Below, in pieces: positions 1 to 11,152 of a DNA stretch of 64,000 nt. The translations under genes were made by a program, and so were the position numbers. The notes under the pieces are model-generated. The model was not told the DNA's origin. It saw only the letters and a program-made list of their open reading frames with translations, and ran no database searches. Where the stretch lies: positions 1 to 64,000 of the forward strand of contig NW_020167520.1 in NCBI RefSeq assembly GCF_001641265.1. Reading direction: 5' to 3'. Source of the DNA: Pseudogymnoascus destructans (taxonomy: Eukaryota; Ascomycota; Leotiomycetes; Thelebolales; Thelebolaceae). The first letter of the stretch is position 1, and every line of letters starts with the position of its first letter.

Positions 1-467
1 CTGCTTGCCCTTTCTTAAGGAAAGGGCAATCCTATTTATGCCAAAGGAGTGTAGTTCTCTCATTTTCCATGACTTTCCATGACTAACCAGGCTTGGTAAA
101 TGTATTAGAAATCAAGTGCGACCCACAACTAGCTTGCTAATCATGTAGTGAACGTAGAGAATCCCATAGAACCATCTTGGGTTCCTAGCCTATAGGAAGT
201 GAAAAGGGGTCCAAGGTAGAGTACCTATAGACAAATTATGTCATAACTTAACCAATCTTGTGGGTAACTAAGGAGCGATGACGTGTAATGAATCATAGAG
301 GGTTGTAGAAGCTTCTAGAGCTATTGTTCATGTTCCTAGGCCTCTAGTTGTAGAGATATGCCATGTGGTAGTATTGGCCCACCCCCTTAAGGAGGAGATT
401 TCTTAATAACTTGTTTAATGAGTGTCCAAATGATATGCCATGATGTGTAGCAACAGATGTAGTAGAA

Positions 468-616
468 GAGTTGCAGCAATCGTTGAGTAGTATTGCTTCT
501 GTTGTTGTGTGATAAGCCAAGATATGTATGGTGACTTGTAGGTTTGAGGAGGAGATTTCCAAGTTTGCTCTTGAGTTTGATAGCAAACTGAGTGCAACGA
601 ATGTCAGTATGACATA
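468..616. repeat. Direct repeat copy A (~145 bp; copy B at 703-849)
   Basis: The block running from the GCAATCGTTGAGTAGTATTG motif to GCAACGAATGTCAGTATGAC is repeated at about 703-849. The two copies differ at few positions, mainly by transitions and one- or two-base indels. No coding content is recognised. It may be a local duplication or two fragments of an unknown repeat family. Confidence 0.8.
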
Positions 617-702
617 TTAGCCCAGTAACTAAGGAGTGATGATGTGTAATGAATCATAGAGGGTTGTAGAGATATGCTATGTGGTTAATGAATCATAGAG
701 GG

Positions 703-849
703 TTGTAGCAATCGTTGAGTAGTATTGCTCTTGTTGTTGGTGTGATAAGCCAAAATATGTATAGTGACTTGTAGGTTTGAGGAGGAGATTTCTAAGTTTT
801 CTCTTGAGTTTGATAGCAAACTCAGTGCAACGAATGTCAGTATGACATC
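703..849. repeat. Direct repeat copy B (~145 bp; copy A at 468-616)
   Basis: This is the second copy of the block at 468-616, in the same orientation and about 235 bp downstream. Differences are mostly C/T or G/A, which fits point-mutation decay after duplication. Confidence 0.8.
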
Positions 850-1079
850 CAGTAATTAGCTTAAGTTGATAATTGGGAAAAGGGACTTAATATAGTGTGT
901 ATCGTGATTTGTATAACGAATGGAAGGATCTGAAGAAAGTTATCAAGTTATCAAGTTATCTAGAAAATTGACTAATCATGTATCGACTTAATAAGATAAT
1001 ACTGTACGCAATAAGCTGTGTGTTCTAATGATCTACATATACTACACATACGTAGTGCGCGATTCAATACTCTGATCTT

Positions 1080-1650
1080 AGGTTGTTGAACCACTTAAAC
1101 TTCCTCTTCCACTTCAATTACAGCCTGGTTTTGACCTTCCTAAACCTCTGTAGCTGTTGAAGCTCCTCCCCTACCTATGTATGACGTTCTCTTTTGCCTT
1201 TTCCTCTTGACTCTTTCATTTGCTGCCTGTAAACTTGTAATCTCAGCTGTAAGAATCGTGGCTGAATGCATAGCCATTTAACAGCCCTTAATTAGCTGCT
1301 TGACTGCTTGAACAGTTGGGACTAGGAGGACTTTGTGTACAGTAGCAAATTAGGCTTTAAACCACTGTACTATGCAACTGCAATTCAGCTGTATTATGTG
1401 GTGTTTTAGGAACCTAAGGGCTAGGAGCCTAAGTAGATAGAGAAGGAGATAGCATCTGTAAATTCACGTCTAGCCGTGAGAGGACTTGATCTGGGTCAAA
1501 AGGGATTAGCCTAGTAGCTTTAAATCCGCTTAGGATAGTAGCTAGACTAAATGAGGTTGTACAGGCTTGCTAATATAGGACTATAAAGTCGTCCTTGTCA
1601 ATGTGATTAATCCCTACTTGCATACTAGCCTCGACAGCCTTTCTATATGA
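1080..1650 (-). mobile_element. Remnant of pogo/Fot1-type transposase, 3' part
   Basis: Read on the minus strand, about 1,585-1,611 encodes INHIDKDDF. This matches the position of IIHITKDDFF in the intact pogo-like transposase at 52.5 kb, the segment just after the catalytic domain. Downstream, the reading continues with a SGFKATRLIPFDPDQVLSRL-like stretch, which has the same layout as GFRGAGLLPFSPESVISTL in that protein. It then reaches a Lys/Arg-rich C-terminus around 1,100-1,260. Many TAG and TAA codons interrupt the frame. The 5' two thirds, including the catalytic aspartates, are missing, and no inverted repeats were found. This is a dead, truncated copy with RIP-like decay. Confidence 0.7.
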
Positions 1651-1810
1651 TCATTTTAGAACTAAAAAACAGCTATTCACCATTACTTTTACTTCTACCG
1701 CTGTACTGAGATAATCCACTTAATTCAACATTTTATATTCTTAACAAAGGCTCCGCTCAAATCTCCAATCCGTCTATCCTACCTCGTTATCTAAATTCTC
1801 GATTTTCATT

Positions 1811-2350
1811 ATGAAATTCCAAAAACTCACAGCACTTGTCGGGCTCTTGCTGCCCCTTACTGCTCTGGCCGCTCCAACAATTGAAGATGTTACTGCCCTC
1901 GCAGATGTCGTTGACGCCCGATCAGAGGCCCAGGACAACTCTCCTGAAGCACTAGGTTTGGAGGCGTGCAAAGTACCACTTGCATTATCATCAATTCCGA
2001 TTCCAAACGGGTGAACTGTCGCAAGGGACCAGGCTTCAGCTACCCTGATACTGGCGAGAGTGTATATATTGAAGTGGGAAATGCTTACCCTTTGGCTGCT
2101 ACAAGACGGGCGACTGCTATCAGGGCAATTGGTAAGTGGCTCTTTCTCACTGCCTCACAATGAGGTGCGTGGTTGAACTGGATAAACTGACGCCGAATAG
2201 CACCTGGCAGAAGCTGGCTACCATTAACTGCTACGTTAATGGGTATTATACTGACCCTCGGTGTACTGCGGGTACGTATTGGTTTTTGTCAGACATTATG
2301 GAAGATATCAAAGCTAACTTGTGGCTGTAGCTGCTCTTGGAAAGTGCTAG
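1811..2350 (+). pseudogene. Small secreted cysteine-rich SH3-like protein, two frameshifts
   Basis: The start at 1811 gives a clear signal peptide (MKFQKLTALVGLLLPLTALA). The rest resembles fungal small secreted proteins with a bacterial-SH3-like fold: a VNCRKGPGFSY motif, then a YKTGDCYQGN segment, a CYVNGYYTDPRC segment and a terminal AALGKC. Two introns fit: 2132-2200 (GTAAGT, AATAG) and 2272-2330 (GTACGT, CTAAC branch, GTAG). Both join codons properly and give a stop at 2348-2350. However, the frame shifts once near 1972-1976 and again near 2082-2087, each like loss of one base. With two bases restored the spliced length is divisible by three (137 codons plus stop). The gene is either decayed or carries assembly errors. 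Its function is unknown. Confidence 0.7.
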
Positions 2351-2738
2351 AGGGTTATCATCTATCTATCTAATGAGGGTTGCGTGGTAGGGAGGCGGGA
2401 GGCGCCGTTGGTGAGGTTTGTGTTGTGCACTTGTGAAAACCATAATCTGCAGCACCTTTGCATATAGCTGCTATCAAGGCATTTTAGAAGGGGAAAATAA
2501 AAACGCCTAAATGAGCGCCGACCGATTTGTTGTTGAGTTGTTCAAAATGGCTGTGCTGAGCCACCATTGGTTGTATGTTGTATATTGTACGTGCATAGCC
2601 TTGCAGCTAGCAGCCATCACAGCCATCACAGCCATCTCCCCCCATCATCGTGTTTTCGTAGTCTGTTATATGAAGTCAGTTATCTTTATCGAAGATTATT
2701 CATGAGTGCGTTGAGCAGTGAAGACATCTGTACTTGAT
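2351..2738. other. Intergenic, nothing recognised
   Basis: I see no gene, RNA or mobile element here. There is a short triplication of an ATCACAGCC-like unit at about 2,613-2,638 and nothing else of note. Confidence 0.5.
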
Positions 2739-2994
2739 ATGGCTGCTGCACTTGGCCTCGTAGGCGGCGACTTCACCGCGGCCGTTGACCTCGTCACAAC
2801 GGTAGTTAATGCGCTCCGTGAAAACAGGGAGGCAAGTGAAGAATATTTCGAGCTTCTGCGCCAGCTCTATTCTCTCCGGATAGCTCTACTACGAGTTAAA
2901 GCGCTCCACACTGGCGATTCGCAGCACAGAGAGTTGGTTGGCCTCCGACAAGCGGCCGCTCAGTGGAATATATGCTTGAGTACAGGCGGCGACT
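2739..2994 (+). pseudogene. Truncated fungal N-terminal domain fragment
   Basis: From the ATG at 2739 the frame reads an Ala/Leu-rich helical segment: GLVGGDFTAAVDLVTTVVNA, then ALRENREASEEYFELLRQLY, then a RELVGLRQAAAQ stretch. From memory this looks like the helical N-terminal domain that fungi place in front of ubiquitin-like or NACHT/NLR-type proteins (recurrent motif: EYRELLRQLYSLE...ALKQAAAQC). The similarity breaks off after QAAAQ, near 2965. The frame stops at about 2994 and no further domain follows, because Pro/His-rich sequence and then the choline kinase gene on the other strand come next. It is best read as a gene relic. The family assignment is tentative. Confidence 0.4.
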
Positions 2995-3197
2995 AGATAT
3001 AACCCAACGGCAGCAACAACAAAATACAGACGTCACGTATGCACAAACACTTCCCACAGGCTCAACACACACCCCATCACAACCGACACACCCAGACGAC
3101 TATCAACAGTATCATCGTTTGTATCATGCTAAACTGCAGATTAAAAAAAACCCACCACATGCCCCGACAAATCCACCAGCGCCCACCCCATCACCAC

Positions 3198-5928
3198 TCA
3201 ATAATCCACAATCTTAACCGCCTCCTGCACATTCTCCGGCAAATCCTCCAACCTCACCAGCCCCAACGCCACACAATCCCCCCAGAAGAACATCGCCCGA
3301 TCCTGCGCATACGCCACGTAATCAAACTCATCATCCTCCTTATCCTCGCCCTCCACATTCCCCCCTTTTCCCCCCCTCCACCTCCTCACCCGCACCATCC
3401 TCCAAATCCAACTTCTCCATCTCCCCCACCTCACCCGCGGCGCACCAGCACTCGCCGTCCGACACGCAGCATCATACTCCTCCAGCTCCGGGATATTCGC
3501 CTGCACAATCCCCCACGCAACCCACTGCGCTGAATTCGCGACTCTCCACCACCTTGCCTCAACCATCAGCTCATCCACCCTGCGTTCCACATCCGCAATC
3601 CTCCTATGCTCCTCCTCCGCATACCCAACCGGCGCCTGCTCCCCCACCGGCGACCCTCTTGAATCCAGCATAAACGCTGAAATCCCCGCGTTTCCCGGCC
3701 AGGGCTAGGCACCACCTTGGGTGTCGCGGAGGCGGATGCAAAGCCCGAGAATTGCGGGCGGTGGTTGAGATAGGCGCGGATGAAGCGGCGTTGCTCGGCG
3801 GGGGTGGGGAAGGATTTGGTGTTGCAGAGGTAGGGGGTAAAGGGTTCGTGGTAGTTGTAGCACCATTCTGTGAAGTGGTTTGCGAATTCGAGACCGGGGG
3901 TGTTGCCGGAGGCGTATTCGAAGTCGATGACGACGAGTTGTTTGTGGGTGTTTGCGGGGAGGAGGAGGGGGGATTCGGTGGTGGGGAGGAGGCGGAGGAT
4001 GTTGCCGTATTGGGTCTGTGGGGGGTTAGGTTTCGATTCGACAGGAGAGTGGATGGTAAGAGGGTAGAAGGAGACGATGGTATAAAAGAGAGAAATGATG
4101 AAAAGAGAGGATAAACATGAAAAACTCACATCATTATGCGCAAACACCAACTTCTCCCTCAACCCCGCCACCCCCCCATACTTCTCATTCAACCACCCCC
4201 TATACCTCTCCACCATCCCCCTAAACACCGACCACTCCACCCCACACACCAACCCCCTCTCCCTCCACGCCGGCACCTTCTTCCCGCCATCCCCCGTCTC
4301 GGGATACGTATCCAGGAAACTAATCACACGCTCGCACCTCTCAACCCACTTATCCCAATTCCTCCACACAAACGGCCCTTCATCCCTCTCCGTCTCCAGG
4401 AGCTCAATCCCATCATGCAATTCCCGCATGCGCTTAGCGATCTGCTTCGACGTCTCCGGATCGCGGAGGTCCCTGGGCGTGAGAGTGGTGGATATGAAGT
4501 ACTCCTCGAACCTCCCATTCCTAAACGTCCCCAGCAATCTCGGGCCGATCTTCTTGCGCGCGAGTCGGCTCAAGATGCCGAGCTCCGCGTCGCGGTCGAT
4601 AAGATGCTCGACTTGTGGGCCGTAGATTCGGAGGAGGAGTTTGGAGGGGCGGGCTTTCGATTTACTGGTCGGGTCCGAGGGGAGGGCGGGGGGGGAGACG
4701 ACGTAGACTGCGTTTGTGAGGGCGCCGCTTAGGCGCTCGACCTCGAGGTCTGCGCCGCTGTCAAGGGGGACGCGACGCCATCCCTTAAGACGGAGTGTGT
4801 GTGCCAGTCTCAGGATCTCCGATTTGAAAGTAACCCACACCTGTGCCTCTTTGTCTGCGCGGCGGCCGGAGGTGGTGGGTGTTGTGGTGCCGGAGGCGTA
4901 GCTGAGGGTCTTGGAGTTATCGAGGACGACGTCGCAGCTGGGGACTATGACGTCTCCATCGAAGTACTCCGTGTCCGAGGAAGCATTGACGGAGTAGCGG
5001 CGCGACGTGTACTTGCGCGACGAGTAGGAGGGTCGGCGCGGGCGGATGACAGGGCTCTCTGGGTTGGGGCGGTATGTGGATTTCACTTTACTGTCTTCGA
5101 GGATCGATTGCAAGTCTTCGAGGGAGATGGTGCTCAGGCACGAGTCCTGTGATTCTCTGCGGGCGGTGGTAGGGCTGTTATTCTCGTTCCCCCCTCGCCA
5201 CGCGGGTGTGCCTTATGCTTCCTCGCCTTCCTCGCGGCCGTCTTAGCCTTCTGGACATGCAACCACTCCGAGACCTGGCTGAGGAGCTTATCATGCTGAT
5301 GATGGCGTTGATGTCTCTGAATATACGGCCCATTCCCCGACGAGCTCTCCCCGGACTGACTCATAGCCAGCCTCGGGATGTCCTCTTGGCTCGCCTGGCT
5401 GACGAGGGAGTTCTTGGAGGAGTTGCTGAAGGAGGAGGGCGTGGGGCGACCGGTGAGTCGCTTGCCGACGCCTGCGGTGAATTGTTTTATGGGTGGTGTG
5501 TCGAGGGGTTGCATTGGTGGGGAGAGCTTGGGCTCTTCAATGGATACGACTGTGTGCACCAATTCGAATTAGTATACATAAGACAACAAAAGAAGGATAG
5601 ATAAATAGATAGCTGCCCTTGCATGCAAACACACACCCCACAGCCGTGTCTCGTGCCCGATTGCCCGATCTCGCTCACGCCCCCTTGCATTTGCATGGGG
5701 AAAAACTAGATATGTGCGGATTTTTTGGGGGATGGGGGGTGACATACCCTTCGTAGGCCCGCTCTTGGGGCTTGCCCCGCCATCGTCGCCTCGGATGGCC
5801 ATGATCATGGCGGGCCGCAGCGGCCTCTGACCTCCTCCACCTCCGTGGCTGTTGCTGGTGGTGGTGCTGCCATCACCGCCGGGTTTTCGGTCTGGGTCTT
5901 GTGGCGGCGCCGCATTCCTGTCTGTCAT
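3198..5928 (-). CDS. CKI1: Choline kinase (frame broken twice in this sequence)
   Basis: This kinase phosphorylates choline with ATP in the first step of the CDP-choline route to phosphatidylcholine. The core is clear: LSGALTNAVYVVSPP (start of the kinase fold), KLLLRIYG, a Brenner-type HND...QYGN catalytic motif split by an intron, and VVIDFEYAS (metal-binding DFEYA). A long low-complexity N-terminus of about 260 residues precedes it, as in other filamentous fungi. Exons are 5928-5748, 5549-4130 and 4015-3198. The introns (5550-5747 with an ACTAAT branch; 4016-4129) have GT-AG ends. The frame needs one extra base in the C6 run at 5189-5194 and another between about 3670 and 3707, before GISAFMLDSRGS. 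With both, the product is about 806 residues and ends at 3198. An essential enzyme with two single-base losses suggests sequencing errors. Ethanolamine kinase is less likely. Confidence 0.85.
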
Positions 5929-6648
5929 CTCCTACACCGCCCCGGTTGGAGGAGAATGAAATGGGGCTATATGGAAACAGTAGTCCCGTTTTCGGAATTT
6001 GTGTCTTGCTTCTTTCCTTGAGGCGTGTTGAATATATATATATATATATATATCTATATTTGGAGTTTGTATGGATCGAAAGAAAGATAGTAGGCAATTG
6101 AAGCAACTATGCTCAGAAGTTGTAGGGGTACCAAGCATACGCAATGACTGGCACTTTTAAAAACTTGGGGATTGGGACCGAGCACACACCACAGGATCAC
6201 CCCACCAACAAAAAAGCACCAGCCAACCAGGACAGCGGCGGTACATTCCGCCCTGGGAGTGGGAGGGTTGTTTCTTATGAGGATTATCATACCATGTAAG
6301 TGTGCATACTAACATATTAATAGGCTTCAATAATAAGAGGTCTGTACTACAGTTTTGGTTACACATGAGAGAGATGAGGTCACACATCTGGTAAGAGTAT
6401 TATAATCTCTCTAAACACTGCTGCTGCTAAACCACATATTCGTGTAACCAAAAAACTAAAGTACACATACAATAAAGGGGTATCCATTTATTCCCATACC
6501 AGCCGTTCATTGTTTCCTTGCTTCTTCCTACCCCGAATCATATTCCTGCATGTACTTTTTTGCTTTTGATCTATCAACCGAACAAAGGTACGGTACCCCA
6601 CAACATGCAAAAGGTCAGACAAAGGCAACGAAGCCCCATGCTCACTCA
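5929..6648. other. Intergenic between two minus-strand genes
   Basis: This is the promoter side of the choline kinase gene and the 3' side of the carrier gene. It holds a (TA)n run at about 6031-6052. The rest is unremarkable AT-rich DNA with no supported gene. Confidence 0.6.
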
Positions 6649-8453
6649 TCAAGGACTCATAGGCTTCGCCCATTCCACAACCTCAAGCGCACACATGACC
6701 AACATGAGCGTCGAAGGCAAAATCCTGTATACTAGTTAGTTCGACATCTACACAAGGAGAGAGACGGGGATCACATACCAAATAACATAGCTCTGAAACA
6801 AAATCTTGCTCATAACCGCCTCATAAACCCCATTAATCTGGCAAATCTGCGCCAACTGCAGCGCGCTCGGCGCGCCCGTAAGCAAGAAGCAGACAATAAT
6901 AAAGATCGGATCATCCACAATGCTAATCGGCAGATACTTGGCCATCATCGCCAAGAACGGCGCCATGATCAAGGTCGGGAGGAGCATGCGGCTGATCAGC
7001 GAAGCAACCAAGAGCTTCGTCCCAATCTGGTTCTCCTCGCTGTCCGCCTCCAGTGCGGTCTGCGGGAGGGTGTTGCGGGCGAGGTTGGCGCCGAGGACGA
7101 CGAGGATGAGGGGGACGGCAACGCCGCCGGACTGCGTGATGGCGCGGGTGACGGAGTTGGCGACGAAGGAGCCTTCTTGGAAAAAGAGGCGCTGGAGGGA
7201 GGGGATGGTGGCAACGATGCCGGCGAGGAGCATGGCCCAGAGAGGGGGGTTCATGAATTCCCATAGGCCGTTGCCGAAGCGCGCGGCGCCTCTGTAGAAC
7301 TTGGCGAGAACCCTCTGCACGGGGAAGGGGAGGGTGTTGAATATACTCCTGATGACGGCGTTGATCTTTGATGAGACGAAGTTTGCGGCGCGTTTCGATT
7401 GGAGTTCGGCGATCTTGACCCATCCTCGGATGCCATCGGGGATGTGCTGCTCTCTGATCTGTTGTGGTCTGATGGTTGGGAAAGAAGTGAGGCTGTTGCT
7501 TAGATGTTCAGCGTGTAGAATACTGTCTACCTCTGGTGCCGTCGGGGTAGAGTTTAAGCGCTTCCTCCCATCATCATCATACTCGTCATCGGGCAGCACA
7601 TAATGCGTGTTGGTGACAGGCGTTATACCGCCCGATTCGAACAATGTCGACGAGTGGCTCTGGCTCCCATCATCATCTCTGTATCTCCCCTCCTCCACAG
7701 CCGCCGCATCTTCAATCTCCAGCCGATCCGGTGGGGCCAACAGAACATGGTATCCCCAACTCCATCGCACCAGCTGTCCGAGTTGCTGGAAGATGAGCAA
7801 GTAAAGAATGCCGCGCGCCGAGACCTCGTCGTCATTGTCCCCCGGTATCCTGTCCCAGTGTAGCCCATTCAAGGTCTGTGACAGAGAGATAACGAGGGAT
7901 ATCGGCAGGGAGTTTGAGTTCCCAAAAACTCCCATTGCCGTGACGAAATTCGCAGGACGCTTGACTAATCCGAAGGCTTTGGACACGCCAATGGAGACCA
8001 GGTATGATACGAGAGTTTGTAGGGCAAAGATCACTGGGATCACAGCGAGGTCGGCAAGAGTGTCGGCCGTCAGCTGAGAGGCAAGTTTCGTGAAGACTGC
8101 AGATTTCGTCAGTAATGGATACAGAAAGCGTCGTCGAATCGGGTTGGCAACTCACTCAGACAAGGCGTGAACAGCATAACATTCAAGTGAGCCACAAACT
8201 TTTGCTGCTCCGCACTAAACATGCCCTGTCTCGCGATGATATACCCCGGCACGCTGACGCAGACGACCTCCATGACGGCCTCGAACACGAGGAGTATGAG
8301 GCGTCCGAGATCCGGATGCGCCTCATGGCTCATCACGACGGGCTGCTGGAAACCATCGAAAGGGCGGGCCGTGAAGGACCTGCTGACGATGGAGGCGACG
8401 CCATTACTGCCATTTGCGAGTCTGAATGACGTGGGTGTGGTGAAGAAGGCCAT
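6649..8453 (-). CDS. Auxin-efflux-carrier-family membrane transporter
   Basis: This is a membrane transport protein of the auxin efflux carrier (AEC/PIN-like) family, of the fungal kind related to yeast ECM3. Such proteins sit in the ER or plasma membrane and their substrates in fungi are poorly known. Exons are 8453-8156, 8096-6779 and 6724-6649, giving 563 residues; introns 8097-8155 and 6725-6778 are GT-AG and join codons correctly. The N-terminal half holds hydrophobic segments (LILLVFEAVMEVVCVSVPGY, then FTPCLIFTKL, then NFVTAMGVFGNSNSLPISLV). A hydrophilic acidic loop spans roughly residues 210-320. A second hydrophobic half follows, with SGGVAVPLILVVLGANLA and a terminal SKILFQSYVIWILP segment. 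The two-halves-plus-loop layout is typical of the family. Nothing in the sequence suggests damage. Confidence 0.9.
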
Positions 8454-8516
8454 TAAGGGTCGCCGGCCAGAGCGATTCGGGAAATTGTGAGCTTTCAGTA
8501 TGGTATTATAGTTGGA

Positions 8517-8590
8517 GAGGGCGTGCTCGTTGTGCTCGTTGTGCTCGTTGTGCTCGTTGTGATCGTTGTGATCGTTGTGCTCGTTGCGAT
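8517..8590. repeat. 9-bp tandem repeat (GCTCGTTGT)n
   Basis: About eight copies of a 9-bp unit, GCTCGTTGT with GATCGTTGT variants, lie in the promoter side of the carrier gene, 60 bp upstream of its start codon. Its position could let copy number affect promoter spacing, but that is inference. Confidence 0.9.
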
Positions 8591-9039
8591 AAGGATGGTT
8601 TTGTCGTTCTTAGGTTTTGGTGGTGCGGGCGGGTAGACTAGGTAGGATGGTGAGAGGATTTGTGAATGTGTTGTTGGGTTGGGCGACGCACCTCAGCTCG
8701 CCATGCGGGGCGAGGGTTGTGTGAGGTTTTAGCTGGTGTCGCACGGCGCACGACGTAAGTTACAGTGACGCGGTCTAGGAGGCGTCGGCTGCGGGTCTGC
8801 CACCCGCCTGGCTGGTCTCTTGTGGTGCCAAGGTATTTTGAGGCACCGCCCTGATGCGACGATTCGATATGAGAGGTTATCTCCAAATGTGTGTGTTCCC
8901 TTTCTGCTTTCTGCTTTCTCCTTTCTTTTTTCTCCTTTCTCCTTTCAACTTCTGCATCAGCGTAGCCAGTAAGTCCTGTGCATCGTTGAGCTACAACACA
9001 CCAAGCTCATCTTCCTCGGCGGGTATACTGTGCAACTTC

Positions 9040-9115
9040 CGTACTGGAACTCGGTACTGAAACTTCCGTACTAGAACTTCCATACTAGAACTTCCATACT
9101 AGAACTTCCGTACTA
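9040..9115. repeat. ~16-bp tandem repeat (AACTTCCATACTAG)
   Basis: Four to five imperfect copies of a unit containing ACTTCC(G/A)TACTAGA occur in tandem. Variation among copies is mainly G/A. No link to a gene is evident. Confidence 0.85.
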
Positions 9116-9302
9116 TGTACTGTAAGATTACGTGTGCTACACCATTAGTGTAGGATCCCAGTACTATAACTAACTTATCATATGTCTACTCTGTTCTGCT
9201 ATAATACTCTATATGCACTCTAAGGCTGACTTCATACATGATCTACTCATACATACATTCTCCACACATTAAAACCGCCGAAGCTTCTGAATCTGAATCG
9301 TA

Positions 9303-9351
9303 GCGATCCGCGCAGTTTCAAAATGAGCAGAAGCGATGTGCGCGGTTTCGC
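9303..9351. repeat. Left terminal inverted repeat of degraded pogo element
   Basis: This 49-bp arm starts GCGATCCGCGCAGTTTC and its reverse complement matches 11104-11152 with 3 mismatches. Confidence 0.9.
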
Positions 9352-11103
9352 GACGTGCGTCCGTTCACCGCTACTCCTCAACAAAACACCGAATCAACAC
9401 TACGGATGAGCCTCAAACGGCGTGCTCGGAACCTACCACCTAAGGGTGGTAGGAATAAGGTGCTCTCTACTGCACAGTCAGAAGCCCTTAAGAAATGGAT
9501 CCTTAAGCAGTATTACCTAGGGCTTGGAGCTACTAGAAGTATGATATTTTCTGCAGTCTGCCAGCTCCGGAGCCTACATCTGCAGCCTCCGCCATCAGAG
9601 AGCTAGCTTACTAAATATATTAAGAATGAGCTTTAAGAATTCCACTTTATCACTACAAAGCCTATTGCACTACAGCGTACGAAAGCTTAAGATAAGTCTA
9701 CTATTATACGGTGGTTTCGAGAGTACCATGAGTTTATACTAGAGCGTGGTATAAAGCCAGAGTCAATTTGGAATATGGATGAAACAGGCTTTAGGATTGG
9801 AATTCCAGGAGGTGAGAAGGTTATGATACCACGAATAGCAAAGGAGCTCTATACGCCTAGCCCTGAAAATCGTACGTCTATTCTGTAGTAGGAAAAATCA
9901 TACCACCTATACTTGTCATTCCGGGCAAAATACATATGGATTCTTGGCACCATATGAACCTCAAAGGCACGGAGCTAGTACTACACTCAGACTCTGGATT
10001 TTCAAATAGCTAGCTTGCTCTTCAGTGGCTAGAGCATTTTGCAAAGCATACAGCTTCGGAGGATACGAAGGTTCTACTACTCGACTCTCATGTGAGCTAT
10101 ACAAGCCATGACTTCGTCATTGGAGCAGAAGAACATAACATCATTATATACACCTTTCCCTCACATCTCACACACGTTTTACAGCCATTAGACGTGGGAG
10201 TGTTCCAGCCTTATAAGCACTAGCATAGAGTAGCTGTGCTCGTAGCTATACGAGACATGGACATTACCTACGACCTACAATCCTTCATGAGAGATCTCAC
10301 CCAAATCCGGAAGCAGACTTTTAAGGAGTCTACAATAGTCTCAGCTTTCCGGAAAGCTGGAGTCTAGCCAATAAGCTGTAATACAGCTATTATGAAGCTA
10401 TGCACCTACTCATAGCCTACGCCTATGCCTACTACGCCTACCCTACTAATACGGGTTTCTACACCTAAACCCTCTACTTTTCGGGCTGTAGAAGAGGGGC
10501 AATAGTACTAGAAACACCAGGTTCCGGGGGGCTTTAGTAGCCCCTCAAAAGAGAGCTACTGCAATTGGCTTACCGGAACCGAAGAGGTTGTAGTAGGCGG
10601 CCAGCTCCAAGAACACGACCTACGGGCTATTTGGCGCCAGGTTGAGGAGTCGAAGAAGCGGGCAAGCCGAAGCCGGGCCCAGCTTCAGTTCTGAGGTGAG
10701 CTCCAAGCTGCTCACGCTCACGAGCTTCGGGCCTAGAAAGCCGAGCTTCAAGCCTAGAAGCTTGCAGCCAAAGAAGCCCGGGTAGCCCGCTAGGCTAGAA
10801 ACGAGGCTAATAACCAGCTCAAAAGAGCTGAGGTTGAGGCCCGGAGGGCAGAGCGCCTCCGGAAAAAGAGGGTAAAAGCTCTTCTTCGAGCTGGCAACCC
10901 AATTCCTCTAGAGGATCGGGACCCAATTCGGGACCTAGAAGCTGCTGAGAGTGGGTGCGGGAGCGAGAGCGGGAGTGAGCGTGGGCGTGGGCGTGAGTGT
11001 GGGAGTGAGCGTGGGAGTGATGAAGTGATAATTTCTTACAATGATTGATTCATGTACCTTTATATACAAATTACTATGTAGTGGTACCTATAGCCTACAT
11101 ATT

Positions 11104-11152
11104 GCGAAACCGCGCACATCGCTTCCGCTCATTTTGAAACCGCCCGGATCGC
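11104..11152. repeat. Right terminal inverted repeat of degraded pogo element
   Basis: This 49-bp arm starts GCGAAACCGCGCACATCGC and pairs with 9303-9351. It ends 257 bp before the PBS2 start codon, so the element has become part of that gene's upstream region. Confidence 0.9.

Larger units (their letters stand above)
1..1070. other. AT-rich intergenic DNA with repeats
   Basis: No gene is supported here. The stretch is AT-rich and holds short blocks that recur with mostly C/T and G/A differences: one around 268-312 returns at 630-672, one around 345-370 returns at 662-686, and a larger ~145 bp block is listed separately. Short reading frames on both strands show no recognisable domain and lie across the repeats. 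The pattern resembles decayed repetitive DNA. Confidence 0.6.
8454..9302. other. Intergenic with two tandem repeats
   Basis: This stretch lies upstream of the carrier gene and reaches the left end of a degraded transposon. It contains a 9-bp tandem repeat (8517-8590), a CT-rich run (8896-8950) and a ~16-bp tandem repeat (9040-9115). No gene is supported. Confidence 0.6.
9303..11152 (+). mobile_element. Degraded pogo/Tigger-like DNA transposon with 49-bp TIRs
   Basis: The ends are 49-bp terminal inverted repeats (9303-9351 and 11104-11152) that differ at 3 positions. Between them the plus strand reads a DDE-type transposase of the pogo group. The first aspartate is in NMDETGFRIG (about 9770-9800), the second in LLLDSHVSY (about 10070) and the third in HVLQPLDVGVFQPYKH (about 10170-10220). 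A charged coiled-coil C-terminus ends near 11047. The frame is broken by many TAG and TAA codons at places where Trp or Gln is expected (for example KH-TAG-HRV). This fits C-to-T and G-to-A change at CpA/TpG, as repeat-induced point mutation makes. The length (1850 bp) is usual for Fot1/pogo elements. A clean target duplication was not seen. Confidence 0.9.

Noticed and set aside
6923..7423. 166-codon Arg/His/Pro-rich frame inside the carrier gene
   Set aside because: It is a shifted frame of the real carrier exon, which has clear membrane segments and splice sites.
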